This document shows, piece after piece, positions 36,561-45,587 of a stretch of 64,000 nucleotides of DNA (position 1 is its first letter; every line of letters starts with the position of its first letter). The notes below the pieces were generated by a model. It did not search any database. It saw only the letters and a program-made list of their open reading frames with translations, and was not told the origin of the DNA. Both the position numbers and the translations under genes were made by a program. This DNA is from an uncultured Eubacteriales bacterium (lineage in GTDB: Bacteria; Bacillota; Clostridia; Peptostreptococcales; Anaerovoracaceae): NCBI GenBank assembly GCA_902786815.1, contig CADADV010000005.1, positions 160,857 through 224,856 on the forward strand, written 5' to 3'.

Positions 36561-38225
36561 ATGGCTGAAGTGATCGAGATGACAAATTTTATCCACGATA
36601 TCATTGACAAGGATCTGGAAAACGGCAAGTACGGAGACAAGGTACTGACAAGATTCCCGCCGGAGCCGAACGGCTACCTGCACATTGGTCACGCCAAGTC
36701 CATCTGCCTGAACTTCATGACAGCGCAGAAGTACCACGGCGGATGCAACCTGCGGTATGACGACACCAACCCGGTCAAGGAAGACATGGAGTATGTGGAC
36801 TCCATCGAAGAAGATGTCAGATGGCTGGGCTTCGAGTGGAAGAACAGGCTTTGGGCGTCGGACTATTTCGATGAGATGTACGAGTGCGCCGTGACTTTGA
36901 TCAAGAAGGGGCTGGCTTTCGTCTGCGACTTCAGCGCCGACGAGATCAGGGCCAACAGAGGGACCCTGACTGAGCCGGGTAAGGAATCTCCTTATCGGAA
37001 CCGGAGCATCGAAGAGAATCTGCAGCTCTTCGAAGAGATGCGCGAAGGCAAGTACGCGGACGGCGAGAAGGTGCTCCGGGCCAAGATCGACATGGCCTCT
37101 CCGAACATCAACATGAGAGACCCTGTCATCTACCGCATTGCCCATGCGGAGCATCACAATACAGGCGACAAGTGGTGCATCTACCCGATGTACGATTTCG
37201 CCCACCCGATCGAGGACGCCATTGAGGGCATCACCCACTCCATCTGCACACTGGAGTTCGAAGATCACAGACCGCTGTATGACTGGGTGCTCCAGGCAGT
37301 CGGCAAGTGGCCGACTCCGCCGCAGCAGATCGAGTTCGCGCGTCTGAATATCACCAACACCATTATGTCCAAGCGTTATCTGAAAGCGCTTGTTGACGAC
37401 GGTGTTGTGGAAGGATGGGATGATCCGCGTATGCCGACCATTGCAGGTATCCGCCGCAGAGGCTACACGCCGGAAGCGGTCCGTGATTTTTGCGAGAGAA
37501 TCGGCGTTGCAAAGGCAAACTCCACGGTCGATGTAGCTTTGCTGGAGTCCTGCGTCCGTGACGACCTGAAAACTAAAGTCGAAAACAGAAACGTCGTCGA
37601 GAATCCGATCAAGGTCGTGATCACGAACTATCCGGAGGATCAGACGGAAATGATGCCGATCGAAAACAACCGCGAAGTCCCGGAGATGGGCGAGCGCATG
37701 GTGCCGTTCAGCAACGAGCTGTGGATCGACGGTGACGACTTCATGGAAGTTCCGGTGAAGAAATACTTCCGACTTTTCCCGGGCAACGAAGTGCGTTTCA
37801 AAGGCGCGTACTTCCTCACCTGCAACGAGGTGGTCAAGAACGAAGACGGTTCCATCAAAGAACTGCTGTGCACCTATGATCCGGATACCAAGAGCGGAAC
37901 GGAAGGCGCCAACCGCAAGGTCAAAGGCACCATCCACTGGGTCGACGCGAAGACGGCTGTCAAGATCAGGATCAGAAACTACGACTATCTGATGATCGAG
38001 GATGAGAACGGCGAGATGGATCTGAATCCGGATTCCCTCATAGAATCCTGGGGCTACGCAGAGCCGCTGCTCGGCGAGGCAGACCCGGGCGAGCGTTTCC
38101 AGTTCTTCCGCAAAGGCTATTACATCGCGGACAGCGTGCTGTGCGGCGAGGAAGACGATGGATCTGAGCTGAAGGTGTTCAACAAGATTGTCGGACTGAA
38201 GTCGTCCTTTAAGGTGAAGAAGTAA
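36561..38225 (+). CDS. glnS: Glutaminyl-tRNA synthetase
   Basis: 554 aa; AAGGAG overlaps the end of the aminotransferase gene. Class I signature HIGH in [11 protein letters not shown] (about residue 38) and the KMSKS counterpart IMSKRYL (about residue 265), with the GlnRS anticodon-binding C-terminus. It charges tRNA-Gln directly, so this organism need not rely only on the GatCAB route. Its position inside the aryl-acid operon, 4 bases after the aminotransferase, is unexpected and probably only a shared transcript. Confidence 0.95.
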   Translation: MAEVIEMTNFIHDIIDKDLENGKYGDKVLTRFPPEPNGYLHIGHAKSICLNFMTAQKYHGGCNLRYDDTNPVKEDMEYVDSIEEDVRWLGFEWKNRLWASDYFDEMYECAVTLIKKGLAFVCDFSADEIRANRGTLTEPGKESPYRNRSIEENLQLFEEMREGKYADGEKVLRAKIDMASPNINMRDPVIYRIAHAEHHNTGDKWCIYPMYDFAHPIEDAIEGITHSICTLEFEDHRPLYDWVLQAVGKWPTPPQQIEFARLNITNTIMSKRYLKALVDDGVVEGWDDPRMPTIAGIRRRGYTPEAVRDFCERIGVAKANSTVDVALLESCVRDDLKTKVENRNVVENPIKVVITNYPEDQTEMMPIENNREVPEMGERMVPFSNELWIDGDDFMEVPVKKYFRLFPGNEVRFKGAYFLTCNEVVKNEDGSIKELLCTYDPDTKSGTEGANRKVKGTIHWVDAKTAVKIRIRNYDYLMIEDENGEMDLNPDSLIESWGYAEPLLGEADPGERFQFFRKGYYIADSVLCGEEDDGSELKVFNKIVGLKSSFKVKK

Positions 38226-38258
38226 TAGAAGACAGACATTAAAAGGAAAGGCTGATAA

Positions 38259-38408
38259 ATGGATAAAGATGACCTGAAGGAAAAAGTTGGGTACAAGCCC
38301 GACGACTCTTTGAAGAAAAACAAAAAACTAATTTGGATATTTCTTGCGATTGTGCTGATCCCGCTGTTCATCGGATTAATTGCAGTTGCAGGTGGAGGAT
38401 TGGAGTAG
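38259..38408 (+). CDS. 49-aa single-pass membrane peptide
   Basis: A short frame with a good ribosome site (AAGGAAAGG, 7 bases before ATG 38259). The product has a charged N-terminal half (MDKDDLKEKVGYKP) and one clear transmembrane helix (LIWIFLAIVLIPLFIGLI). It ends in VAGGGLE. It lies between glnS and the U32 peptidase gene, whose ATG follows 5 bases after its stop. Probably genuine; role unknown. Confidence 0.65.
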   Translation: MDKDDLKEKVGYKPDDSLKKNKKLIWIFLAIVLIPLFIGLIAVAGGGLE

Positions 38409-38413
38409 TCAGA

Positions 38414-40723
38414 ATGAAAGGGATTTGGCCGCTGCCGGAGCTGCTTGCTCCGGTCGGCGGAAGAGCACAGCTTGAAGCAGCAGTGAATCATGGAGCGGAT
38501 GCCGTCTATATGGGCGGCTCCCTTTTTAATGCGCGGATCAATGCAGAGAACTTCACAGACGAAACCCTTGCCGATGCTATCGGGTTTGCGCACGAGCGGG
38601 GCGTGAAGGTATATATCACGTTCAATACGCTGGTGAAAGACAGCGAACTGGAGCGGGCGTTCCGGTACGCGTGCTTTCTGTACGAGATCGGTGCGGACGC
38701 GCTGATCCTGCAGGACATGGGACTGGCGCGTCTGATCCACAAGTACCTGCCGGACTTCCCACTGCATCTGTCGACGCAGGGGACGGTCTACAATGTGCAG
38801 GCGCTGAATCTGGTCCGTCAGCTTGGCTTCTGCAGAGTCGTGCCCGCACGGGAGCTGTCTCTTACGGAGGTCCGCAAGCTGTGTGCGGCGGCGCGTGGCG
38901 CGGCGGCGGATGACACTGTGGCGCATGGCGCACCAGTGTTGCATAATACAGCAGAGTGCGGGACAGCGTCAATTGGCGAAGCGCCGCTGGAGATTGAAGT
39001 GTTCGTCCACGGTGCGCTTTGCATGTGCTACTCCGGCCAGTGCCAGATGAGCAGGGCGTTCGGGGGCGGCGGACGAAGCGGCAACAGGGGCCTTTGCGCC
39101 CAGCCGTGCAGACTGCCCTATACAGACGACAAAGGGCGCACCGGCTACTTCCTCAGTCCGAAGGATCTGTGTGCTTTGGAGCTGATGCCGCAGCTGATCG
39201 AAGCGGGCGTGGATTCTTTCAAAATCGAAGGGCGGCTCAAGTCGCCTGAGTATGTCGCTGTCACGACATCGGTGTACCGAAAGTATCTGGACCTGTACGC
39301 ACAACACAGCGACGCGGATGCTCCCGACGCCGGGATCACACCTGACGAATGGAAGAAGATGATCGACCCTGCAGATATGCAAAAGCTGAAGCGTGCATTC
39401 AACAGAGGCGGCTTCACGACCGGATACCTTGAGGGCAATCCAGGAAGAAAGATCCTGTCCGGAGAAAGTCCGAAGAACCAGGGCGTTTATGTGGGTGTCG
39501 TCGATTCTGTCCGTCAGGTCAGGAGCAGCTCTGCAAGCAGAGATAAGGTGCTGGTTGATGTCGCGCTGAAGGGACGCCATGAGAGCATCGCCCAGGGTGA
39601 CGGCGTGGAAATCCGGGACAGAGCATCCGGCGTGACCACCGGCAATGTGGTGACCTATGTTGAAGAGCGGCCGGGCGGAACGCTTCGCATCGGAGATTTC
39701 GACCGGGGAATCCGTGCCGGCGACAGAGTCTATAAAGTCACCGACAAGGCGCTTCGGGAAGAGGCGCTGTCAGTGCCTGCGAAGAAGATCCCGGTCGGGA
39801 TGCGCTTCCTCGGGAAGGTCGGACAAGCACCGGAACTTACATTGTTATTAGGCGATGAGCCTTGCGGCGCAAGGGCTGGCTCTGACGGAGATTCAGACAG
39901 GGGTACCGTCAGAGTATGCGGTGATTTTGCGGTAGAAAAAGCGCTGAAGCGGCCTTTGACGGAGGAGAAAATCAGAAGCCAGCTTATGAAACTGGGCGAC
40001 ACGTGCTTTGCGACTGGAGAGGAGGATATCGAGGTCGACATCGATCCGGATATCATGATCCCGGTTTCTGTCATCAATCAGATGCGGCGCGAGGCAGCTG
40101 ATGAATTGGCAGGCAGCCTGCGTGCGGCCGTGATAGTCACTCGCACGCCGCTTCCGGAAGGGAGCATCGTCGAGATCATCGAGCAGGAACAGCTTGGAAA
40201 TGAAGACGAACTTCGTCAATTAGAACAGGCTGCAGAAGGGGTCGGATCCAGATTGGTTCCTGTGGAGGAATTCTATGTGAAGAGGATGCATCAGGACAGA
40301 TCAGACAAAGCCGTGCTCCCATATATTCTGAACGTAAGCAAAGGAGCGCTCGATGATCTGTTGGAGCAGGATTTCGATGCTATCGCGGAAGCCGTCCGCG
40401 ATACCGGCATCCTGGTCGGCAATCTCGGGTGGATCAAACAGTTCCTGGACGCAGGGGTGACGGTCTACGGCGACTACGGACTGAACGCATACAATAGCCA
40501 GTGCGTCAAAGCCTATGAGGAACTGGGCGTGAGGATGCTGTTTCCGTCACATGAATGTTATGCCGGGGAACGCGGAGCCGGAATGAGGACCTCCGATCCG
40601 CGCTTTGGCGGGCGCGTTCCGCTGATGATAACAGAACACCCCTTCGGAACAGATCACTTGATCGACCGAAAGGGTGCAGTGCATGGGATTATTAAACGCG
40701 GGGATAAATATATTATCCTCTAA
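38414..40723 (+). CDS. U32-family peptidase with C-terminal DUF3656
   Basis: 769 aa from ATG 38414 (GGAG 8 bases upstream). The N-terminal U32 (collagenase-like) domain is clear: PELLAPVGGRAQLEAAVNHGADAVYMGG, YITFNTLVKD, HLSTQGTVYNV, and the four-cysteine iron-sulfur-type segment ALCMCYSGQCQMSRAFGG with LCAQPCRLPY. The later part matches DUF3656. Some U32 members (RlhA, TrhP) act in RNA hydroxylation rather than proteolysis, so the product may be an RNA-modifying enzyme. No signal peptide. Confidence 0.9.
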   Translation: MKGIWPLPELLAPVGGRAQLEAAVNHGADAVYMGGSLFNARINAENFTDETLADAIGFAHERGVKVYITFNTLVKDSELERAFRYACFLYEIGADALILQDMGLARLIHKYLPDFPLHLSTQGTVYNVQALNLVRQLGFCRVVPARELSLTEVRKLCAAARGAAADDTVAHGAPVLHNTAECGTASIGEAPLEIEVFVHGALCMCYSGQCQMSRAFGGGGRSGNRGLCAQPCRLPYTDDKGRTGYFLSPKDLCALELMPQLIEAGVDSFKIEGRLKSPEYVAVTTSVYRKYLDLYAQHSDADAPDAGITPDEWKKMIDPADMQKLKRAFNRGGFTTGYLEGNPGRKILSGESPKNQGVYVGVVDSVRQVRSSSASRDKVLVDVALKGRHESIAQGDGVEIRDRASGVTTGNVVTYVEERPGGTLRIGDFDRGIRAGDRVYKVTDKALREEALSVPAKKIPVGMRFLGKVGQAPELTLLLGDEPCGARAGSDGDSDRGTVRVCGDFAVEKALKRPLTEEKIRSQLMKLGDTCFATGEEDIEVDIDPDIMIPVSVINQMRREAADELAGSLRAAVIVTRTPLPEGSIVEIIEQEQLGNEDELRQLEQAAEGVGSRLVPVEEFYVKRMHQDRSDKAVLPYILNVSKGALDDLLEQDFDAIAEAVRDTGILVGNLGWIKQFLDAGVTVYGDYGLNAYNSQCVKAYEELGVRMLFPSHECYAGERGAGMRTSDPRFGGRVPLMITEHPFGTDHLIDRKGAVHGIIKRGDKYIIL

Positions 40724-40751
40724 TCTATTGTCCTCCTATTATTCTCTGACG

Positions 40752-40943
40752 TCACAGCTCGTTGGCGTTCTTGAACATGAGCACGGCCAGGAAGATCATG
40801 ACAAGCCCCACGATGACAGACCAGGTCGTGCTGAAATGGGACTGGGCCGAGATCAGAATGCATATAACGCCGACTATGAGCAGGAACAACGAACTGAAGA
40901 TATATCTCGGACTGCGTTTTCTACCATTGTTTCTAAAAGACAT
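40752..40943 (-). CDS. Small two-helix membrane protein
   Basis: 63 aa, with GGAGGT 7 bases before the ATG. A basic N-terminus (SFRNNGRKRSPRY) and two transmembrane helices (IFSSLFLLIVGVICILIS and WSVIVGLVMIFLAVLMF) give a hairpin topology. No family recognised. It converges on the U32 gene and is followed on the other side by a long non-coding repeat region. Confidence 0.65.
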   Translation of the reverse strand: MSFRNNGRKRSPRYIFSSLFLLIVGVICILISAQSHFSTTWSVIVGLVMIFLAVLMFKNANEL

Positions 40944-41079
40944 ATTTCTACCTCCAAATCGAAACTATACTAACATATAATCTCCGCCCTTTCAATGAAG
41001 AAGTGATGTTATTCACCTGCGGCGGGGTGTTGGAGAATGTACAAGAAAAACGCTGTTGATCGTTTCTACTTGACTCGCG

Positions 41080-41217
41080 GTGCAAGATATGACCGGTTTC
41101 CCGGAATCTCTTGCACAAAACAACTTGAAACCTAGATGAAAGCTCTGCTTTTGGCAAGAAATGATTTGTATTCCGTCATTTCTTGTATTGGCAAATCTGA
41201 TTGTGCAAGAGATATTG
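41080..41217. repeat. Cluster of nested inverted repeats
   Basis: GTGCAAGA (41080-41087) with TCTTGCAC (41109-41116); CAAGAAATGA (41155-41164) with TCATTTCTTG (41176-41185), a perfect 10-bp stem; and TCTCTTGCAC (41107-41116) with GTGCAAGAGA (41202-41211), so alternative folds are possible. Confidence 0.65.
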
Positions 41218-41278
41218 GAAATGCCAATCTTTCTTGACCTATGGTACAAGAAGAGGCCCTTAAACACTTTTCTCTTGA

Positions 41279-41334
41279 CCAATTCACCAATTCACCAATC
41301 GACCAATCCACCAATCCACCAATCCACCAATCCA
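41279..41334. repeat. Seven tandem 8-bp repeats
   Basis: Units CCAATTCA twice, CCAATCGA once and CCAATCCA four times, each 8 bases, without gaps. The unit length, not a multiple of three, means any reading frame through it is not a real protein repeat. Confidence 0.9.
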
Positions 41335-41434
41335 CCTTCACCTGATATCAGCGGAAACACAGCATGCACATATGATGCATCCAATTATCTTCAACGACCG
41401 ATTGCGAGCATGATCAGGAGGTGAATAATAATAC

Positions 41435-41466
41435 ATAAAAAAGCGGCGTCCCGAGGACGCCGCTTC
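41435..41466 (-). terminator. Intrinsic terminator of NhaC gene
   Basis: GCGGCGTCC and GGACGCCGC form a 9-bp stem with a 3-base loop; on the minus strand it is followed by TTTTTTATG. The stem starts about 80 bases after the antiporter stop. Confidence 0.9.
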
Positions 41467-41545
41467 TGGTGTATACGTATACTGTTTTATTGGTCCGGCC
41501 AAAGCCGGTGTTCGGCTTACGCCGTTTGAAGCATAACCGCTAAGC

Positions 41546-43036
41546 TTACGCTTCTGCAGCTTCCAGAGCTGCCTTCTTGTCTTCTTCTCTCTGGTGAAGA
41601 ATGTGCTGGTATTCTTCCTCGGTCATCTCTACCATTGTGATACCTGTTACTCCATAGAACATGGATACGAGCGGGTTCACATAGTTGAGTATTGCGAATG
41701 GAATGTAAGCACTGTTGACGCCCAGGAATGATCTCATGGTAGCACCGCAAGTATTCCATGGGAAGAAGTTGGAAGTGATTGTTCCGGAGTCTTCCAGACA
41801 TCTGGACAGGTTCTTCGGAGCAAGTCTTCTGTCTTCGAATGCTTCCTTGTACATTCTGCCCGGCAGGATGATGGACAGGTACTGGTCGCAGCAGATCGCG
41901 TTTACGAATACGCATGTGAGCTCTGTTACGATGACCAGTCCGCCTCTTGTGCCTCTTGCCAGCTTCAGAATTGAGTTCGCCAGGTTGGCCATGATTCCGG
42001 TGGAGTCTACGATACCGCCGAAGCACATCGCCAGCATGATCAGGGAGATTGTCCACATCATGGACTGGAGACCACCGCCGGAAAGCAGTGACAGCAGTTC
42101 TTCTGCAGCACCTTCATCGATGCCATCAGGAATCTGCAGGTTCTCGGAATCCCAACCATTGTTCAGGATGTAACCGATCTGGGATGGGCCGCCACCCGGG
42201 AAGATCTTGACGCCCTGCATAGCTGCGAACGGAACACCGAGGAATACACCGGCGATCAGAGCAGGCAGAGCAGGCATCTTGACGATAACTGCAACGATTA
42301 CGAATACTGGTGGAATCAGGTACAGCAGGCTTACCTTGTAGTTCATGGTGATGAACTCAAGATACAGCTGGATCGTTGACTCGTCCGCAGCGCCGCCCTT
42401 GTGGGTGAAGCCGAGAATCAGGTAAACGATGAATGCGATGATCAGTGACGGGCCTACCGTGTAGACCATGTGTTTGATGTGATCAAACAGTGTAGCGCCA
42501 GCAACCGCCGGAGCCAGGTTTGTCGTATCGGACAGCGGTGACATCTTGTCGCCGAAGTACGCGCCGGATACGATCGCGCCGGCTGTCATGTAGGATGGGA
42601 ATCCCAGAGCCGCACCGATACCGATCAGAGCAACGCCCATGGATCCTGCTGTTGACCAGGATGAACCGGTCGCCAGGGATACGATTGAGCACAGCAGGCA
42701 AGCTGTGAACAGGAAGATGCTCGGAGCAATAACTTTGATTCCATAATACATCATGGACGGAATAACACCGCCGCACTTCCATGAAGCGATCATGGCACCT
42801 ACAACTGCCAGGATCAGCATAGCCTGCATGGATCTGTTGATCGCAGCCAGGATGCCCTGCTCCATGTAAGACCATTTCCAGCCGTTCGCCGCACCGATGA
42901 GACCGGATACGCAAGCAGCCAGGATCAGGCCGACATGTGCTTCTCCTCCATCGTCGAACATAACGTTCCAGAACAGGAACACTACCATGGCGACGATAGC
43001 AAGGATGCACTGCCACATAGGTACTTTTCTACCCAT
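41546..43036 (-). CDS. nhaC: NhaC-family Na+/H+ antiporter
   Basis: 496 aa, AAGGAGG before the ATG. About eleven transmembrane helices; the family signatures GAYFGDKMSPLSDTTNLAP and CFGGIVDSTGIM are present. NhaC proteins exchange Na+ (or in some relatives malate/lactate) for protons across the membrane, serving pH and sodium homeostasis. The C-terminal 15 residues are charged and Ala/Glu-rich. Codon use is of the highly expressed kind. A sigma-A promoter with an 80-base structured leader lies upstream. Confidence 0.93.
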   Translation of the reverse strand: MGRKVPMWQCILAIVAMVVFLFWNVMFDDGGEAHVGLILAACVSGLIGAANGWKWSYMEQGILAAINRSMQAMLILAVVGAMIASWKCGGVIPSMMYYGIKVIAPSIFLFTACLLCSIVSLATGSSWSTAGSMGVALIGIGAALGFPSYMTAGAIVSGAYFGDKMSPLSDTTNLAPAVAGATLFDHIKHMVYTVGPSLIIAFIVYLILGFTHKGGAADESTIQLYLEFITMNYKVSLLYLIPPVFVIVAVIVKMPALPALIAGVFLGVPFAAMQGVKIFPGGGPSQIGYILNNGWDSENLQIPDGIDEGAAEELLSLLSGGGLQSMMWTISLIMLAMCFGGIVDSTGIMANLANSILKLARGTRGGLVIVTELTCVFVNAICCDQYLSIILPGRMYKEAFEDRRLAPKNLSRCLEDSGTITSNFFPWNTCGATMRSFLGVNSAYIPFAILNYVNPLVSMFYGVTGITMVEMTEEEYQHILHQREEDKKAALEAAEA

Positions 43037-43086
43037 AACAAAATCCTCCTTACTAGATAATAGTAAAAAATGAAAAATTCCGAATA

Positions 43087-43154
43087 GAGTGTCCTATACA
43101 CCACCAAACACTCTAGTCGTAAAAAATTATAACTGTATGATATAAAATTGTCAA
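43087..43154 (-). promoter_or_regulatory. NhaC promoter and leader hairpin
   Basis: Minus-strand TTGACA (43154-43149), a 17-base spacer and TATAAT (43131-43126). The transcript then begins with AGAGTGT ... ACACTCT (about 43116-43087), a 7-bp stem at its very 5' end. It does not match a riboswitch I know. Confidence 0.8.
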
Positions 43155-43231
43155 TGATTCAGGCACTTAAAATTCCTTAAAAAAGCAGTGCTTTACCGCT
43201 CTACAAAGCCATTCTTGAGGCGCTTTAAAAT

Positions 43232-43270
43232 GCAAAAGCCCCGCATTGCTTTCGGAATATTGCGAGGCTT
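43232..43270 (-). terminator. Terminator-like hairpin after recombinase gene
   Basis: AAGCC-CGCA against TGCG-GGCTT with one mismatched position, an about 15-base loop, and TTTTGCATTTT on the minus-strand 3' side. It lies about 35 bases beyond the recombinase stop. Confidence 0.6.
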
Positions 43271-43304
43271 GTTCACTGGGTTGGAAAATGGCGGATTCCG
43301 GCCT

Positions 43305-44189
43305 TTATTTCGCTCTCGGATGGGATCTGTCATACACATCCTTGATGTGGTTCTTTGTTGCTGCCAGATAGACCTGCGTGGCGGATATATCTTCGTGCCC
43401 CATGAGCTCCTGTAGGGACTTGAGGTCGGCCCCGTTCTGGAGCATATGGACAGCGAAGGAATTCCGGAGTGTGTTTGGGGTAAGCTTGTGTTTGATACCG
43501 GATTTTTCTCCGTATTCCTTCAGGACTTTCCAGAGCCCCTGCCGCGTCAGGCGCTTTCCGTAGTAATTGACAAAGAGCGCCGGCTCGTCCTTGTTCTCGC
43601 CGAGGAGCTGGTCGCGCACTTCGTAAACATAATCCTCAAGCGCGGCTCTGGCAGGACGCCCCATTGGGATGATGCGGGTCTTCCGGCTCTCGCCGTAGCA
43701 GGTGATGAAACCCATGCGGAAGTTCACATCTTCCAGATTGGCGTCGATCAGTTCGCTGACCTTGATACCCGTGGCATAAAGCACCTCCAGGATCGCCCGG
43801 TCCCGTCTGCCCTTCAGAGAATCATCGGGACTTTCAAGAAGTTTATCGATCTCTTTGATTGAAAGGTACTCCAACTCCTTTTTCTCGACGCGCGGCGTCT
43901 TGACGCCGCGGGCCGGATTGTCAGTGATGACATGCTTGTCCTGCAGGTAATTATAGAAGGTCCTGATGGAAGCCATCTTTCTGTTCAGCGTCGACGGCGA
44001 TCTGCCGTCTGCCTTCAGTTTATTCAGAAAAGCAGTCACATCATTGCGCGTGGCCCCGGGAAGACCCGCTGCGCCGCGCTCCGATAGGAATTGTTCAAAA
44101 TCACGGATGTCTCTTCCATAGGCGTCCAGAGAATTGGGCGCCATCTTTTTTTCACTTTTGAGATAGTCGATAAACTGTTCAATATACAT
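43305..44189 (-). CDS. Xer-like tyrosine recombinase, altered active site
   Basis: 294 aa, with the N-terminal SAM-like core-binding domain and the C-terminal catalytic domain aligning along their full length to XerD. Compared with XerD, the first catalytic Arg (ATGLRVSEL) reads ATGIKVSEL, and the HxLRH box reads NTLRN, while the second Arg, the GHxD histidine (MGHED) and the nucleophile Tyr (ATQVYLA) are kept. It is therefore either an unusual recombinase or a weakened one. It is last in a five-gene operon with proC, so it is a chromosomal housekeeping-like gene rather than an element integrase. Confidence 0.85.
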   Translation of the reverse strand: MYIEQFIDYLKSEKKMAPNSLDAYGRDIRDFEQFLSERGAAGLPGATRNDVTAFLNKLKADGRSPSTLNRKMASIRTFYNYLQDKHVITDNPARGVKTPRVEKKELEYLSIKEIDKLLESPDDSLKGRRDRAILEVLYATGIKVSELIDANLEDVNFRMGFITCYGESRKTRIIPMGRPARAALEDYVYEVRDQLLGENKDEPALFVNYYGKRLTRQGLWKVLKEYGEKSGIKHKLTPNTLRNSFAVHMLQNGADLKSLQELMGHEDISATQVYLAATKNHIKDVYDRSHPRAK

Positions 44190-44211
44190 TTACAAACATC
44201 TCCTCATTATG

Positions 44212-44748
44212 TTATTCCTGCAGCCGGCCTTTCGCCATAAGCAGGGCGGCAAGCGTTTTTGAGTCTGCGATTTCTCCGCGCACGGCCATGTCATAGACTT
44301 CATCAAAAGGCATCTCTACGATTTCGATCACTTCATCATCGTCCAGTTCCTGCTCGCCCTTGGACAGTCCGCGCATGAGATAGAGGTGGATCACTTCTTC
44401 TGAATAAGCGCAGCTCGGATTCACACCGCCCAGATAGATGATCTCAGACGCAGTGTAGCCGGTCTCTTCCTTGAGTTCGCGTTCAGCTGCAGCCTGCGGG
44501 TTTGTTTCGCCCTTGTCGATCTTCCCGGCAGGGATTTCGAGCACCGCGCGTTTGCATGCATACCGGTACTGCCGCTCCATGATGATGTTGCCTTCATCTG
44601 TGAGCACCACCATGGCGACAGCGCCGTTGTGCTCCACGATCTCCCTGTAAGAAGATCCTGTTACCGTCGTGACCTTGTCACGGCGCAGATTCAGAATACG
44701 CCCCTCGTAAATTCTTTCGCTCTCAATCAGTTTTTCTTCAAAAATCAC
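44212..44748 (-). CDS. Nudix hydrolase, ADP-ribose pyrophosphatase-like
   Basis: 178 aa. Complete Nudix box GETNPQAAAERELKEETG (about residues 80-97) with the preceding EIPAGKID typical of ADP-ribose pyrophosphatases (NudF-like). It hydrolyses ADP-ribose or similar nucleoside diphosphates. Its ATG overlaps the proC stop by 4 bases (ATGA), so it is translationally coupled to proC. Confidence 0.92.
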   Translation of the reverse strand: MIFEEKLIESERIYEGRILNLRRDKVTTVTGSSYREIVEHNGAVAMVVLTDEGNIIMERQYRYACKRAVLEIPAGKIDKGETNPQAAAERELKEETGYTASEIIYLGGVNPSCAYSEEVIHLYLMRGLSKGEQELDDDEVIEIVEMPFDEVYDMAVRGEIADSKTLAALLMAKGRLQE

Positions 44749-45587
44749 TGTGCTGTCATCTCCTTCGATCTGTCTACAGCTGCCTGGAATGCCTCGGTGA
44801 CATCATCCATGAATCCGTTCGCCTGCAGTTTCTTCACTGCCTCGATGGTTGTGCCGCCGGGGGAGCACACGTTGATGCGCAGCTGCTCCAGCGTCTCCTT
44901 GCTCTCGAGAGCCAGCTTCGCAGCGCCGATGACTGCCTGGCAGGCAAACACGCGGGCCTTATCCGGAGCCATACCGTTGCTGACGGCTGCTTTTGCGAGA
45001 GCCTCCAGATACATGAAGGTGTACGCAGGGCTCGATCCGCTGACGCCGATGACGCAGTCGATCAGATCCTCGGACACTTCTTCCGCTCTCCCGATGGAAT
45101 CAAAGATCGTCTTCGCCAATGCGAAATCTTCGTCGCTGACGTTGGCGTTTCTGCACATAGCTGTCATCGCTTCCCCGACCTGGGCAGGCGTGTTCGGCAT
45201 GATGCGGATGATCTTCGCCGTGTCCCCGCTTCCCGCCGAGGCTTCGTTCAGGAAGCCTTCCATGCTTTCGATGCTCGTGCCGGCCGCCATGGAAACAATG
45301 ATTTTGCCGGCTGCGGGAGCGATCTCCCGGAGGACATCATCGACATTGCTTGGTTTGACGCCAAGAATGATGATGTCAGACTGCGTCGCCAGATCCTTGT
45401 TGTCGTTGCAGATCCGGATCTTCGTGTTTGCGAAGCCGCTCAGACTCATCGCCTCCGCCATAATGGAGTTGTGTTCCGTCAGTTTGTTGTGTATCAGGAT
45501 CTCGTTGCCGTCGCTGGCAGATGAATTGGCGTAGCCTTTGAGGATGGCGCCGCCCATATTTCCCGTTCCAATAAATCCGATTCTCAT
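44745..45587 (-). CDS. proC: Pyrroline-5-carboxylate reductase
   Basis: 280 aa from ATG 45587, placed 6 bases after GGAGGA. Rossmann motif IGFIGTGNMGGAI, and the C-terminal dimer signature with CVIGVSGSSPAYTFMYLEALAKAA and VCSPGGTTIEA. It makes proline from pyrroline-5-carboxylate with NAD(P)H, the last step of proline synthesis. It overlaps its upstream and downstream genes by 4 bases each. Confidence 0.96.
   Translation of the reverse strand: MRIGFIGTGNMGGAILKGYANSSASDGNEILIHNKLTEHNSIMAEAMSLSGFANTKIRICNDNKDLATQSDIIILGVKPSNVDDVLREIAPAAGKIIVSMAAGTSIESMEGFLNEASAGSGDTAKIIRIMPNTPAQVGEAMTAMCRNANVSDEDFALAKTIFDSIGRAEEVSEDLIDCVIGVSGSSPAYTFMYLEALAKAAVSNGMAPDKARVFACQAVIGAAKLALESKETLEQLRINVCSPGGTTIEAVKKLQANGFMDDVTEAFQAAVDRSKEMTAQ

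Larger units (their letters stand above)
40944..41434. other. Non-coding region rich in repeats
   Basis: About 490 bases without a credible gene. It holds a cluster of inverted repeats (41080-41217) and an 8-base tandem array (41279-41334), followed by a promoter-like AT stretch and the NhaC terminator. No RNA family recognised. Confidence 0.5.

Noticed and set aside
41279-41334. CRISPR-like repeat array
   Set aside because: Units are only 8 bases and contiguous, with no spacers and no cas genes near.
41132-41341. Possible small Trp-rich peptide on the minus strand
   Set aside because: It is a translation of the 8-base tandem array and hairpins; unit length is not a multiple of three and no ribosome site exists.
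43155-43235. tRNA-like string (complement reads GTAGAGCGGTAAAGCAC)
   Set aside because: No cloverleaf, no T-loop GTTCRA and no acceptor stem could be built.
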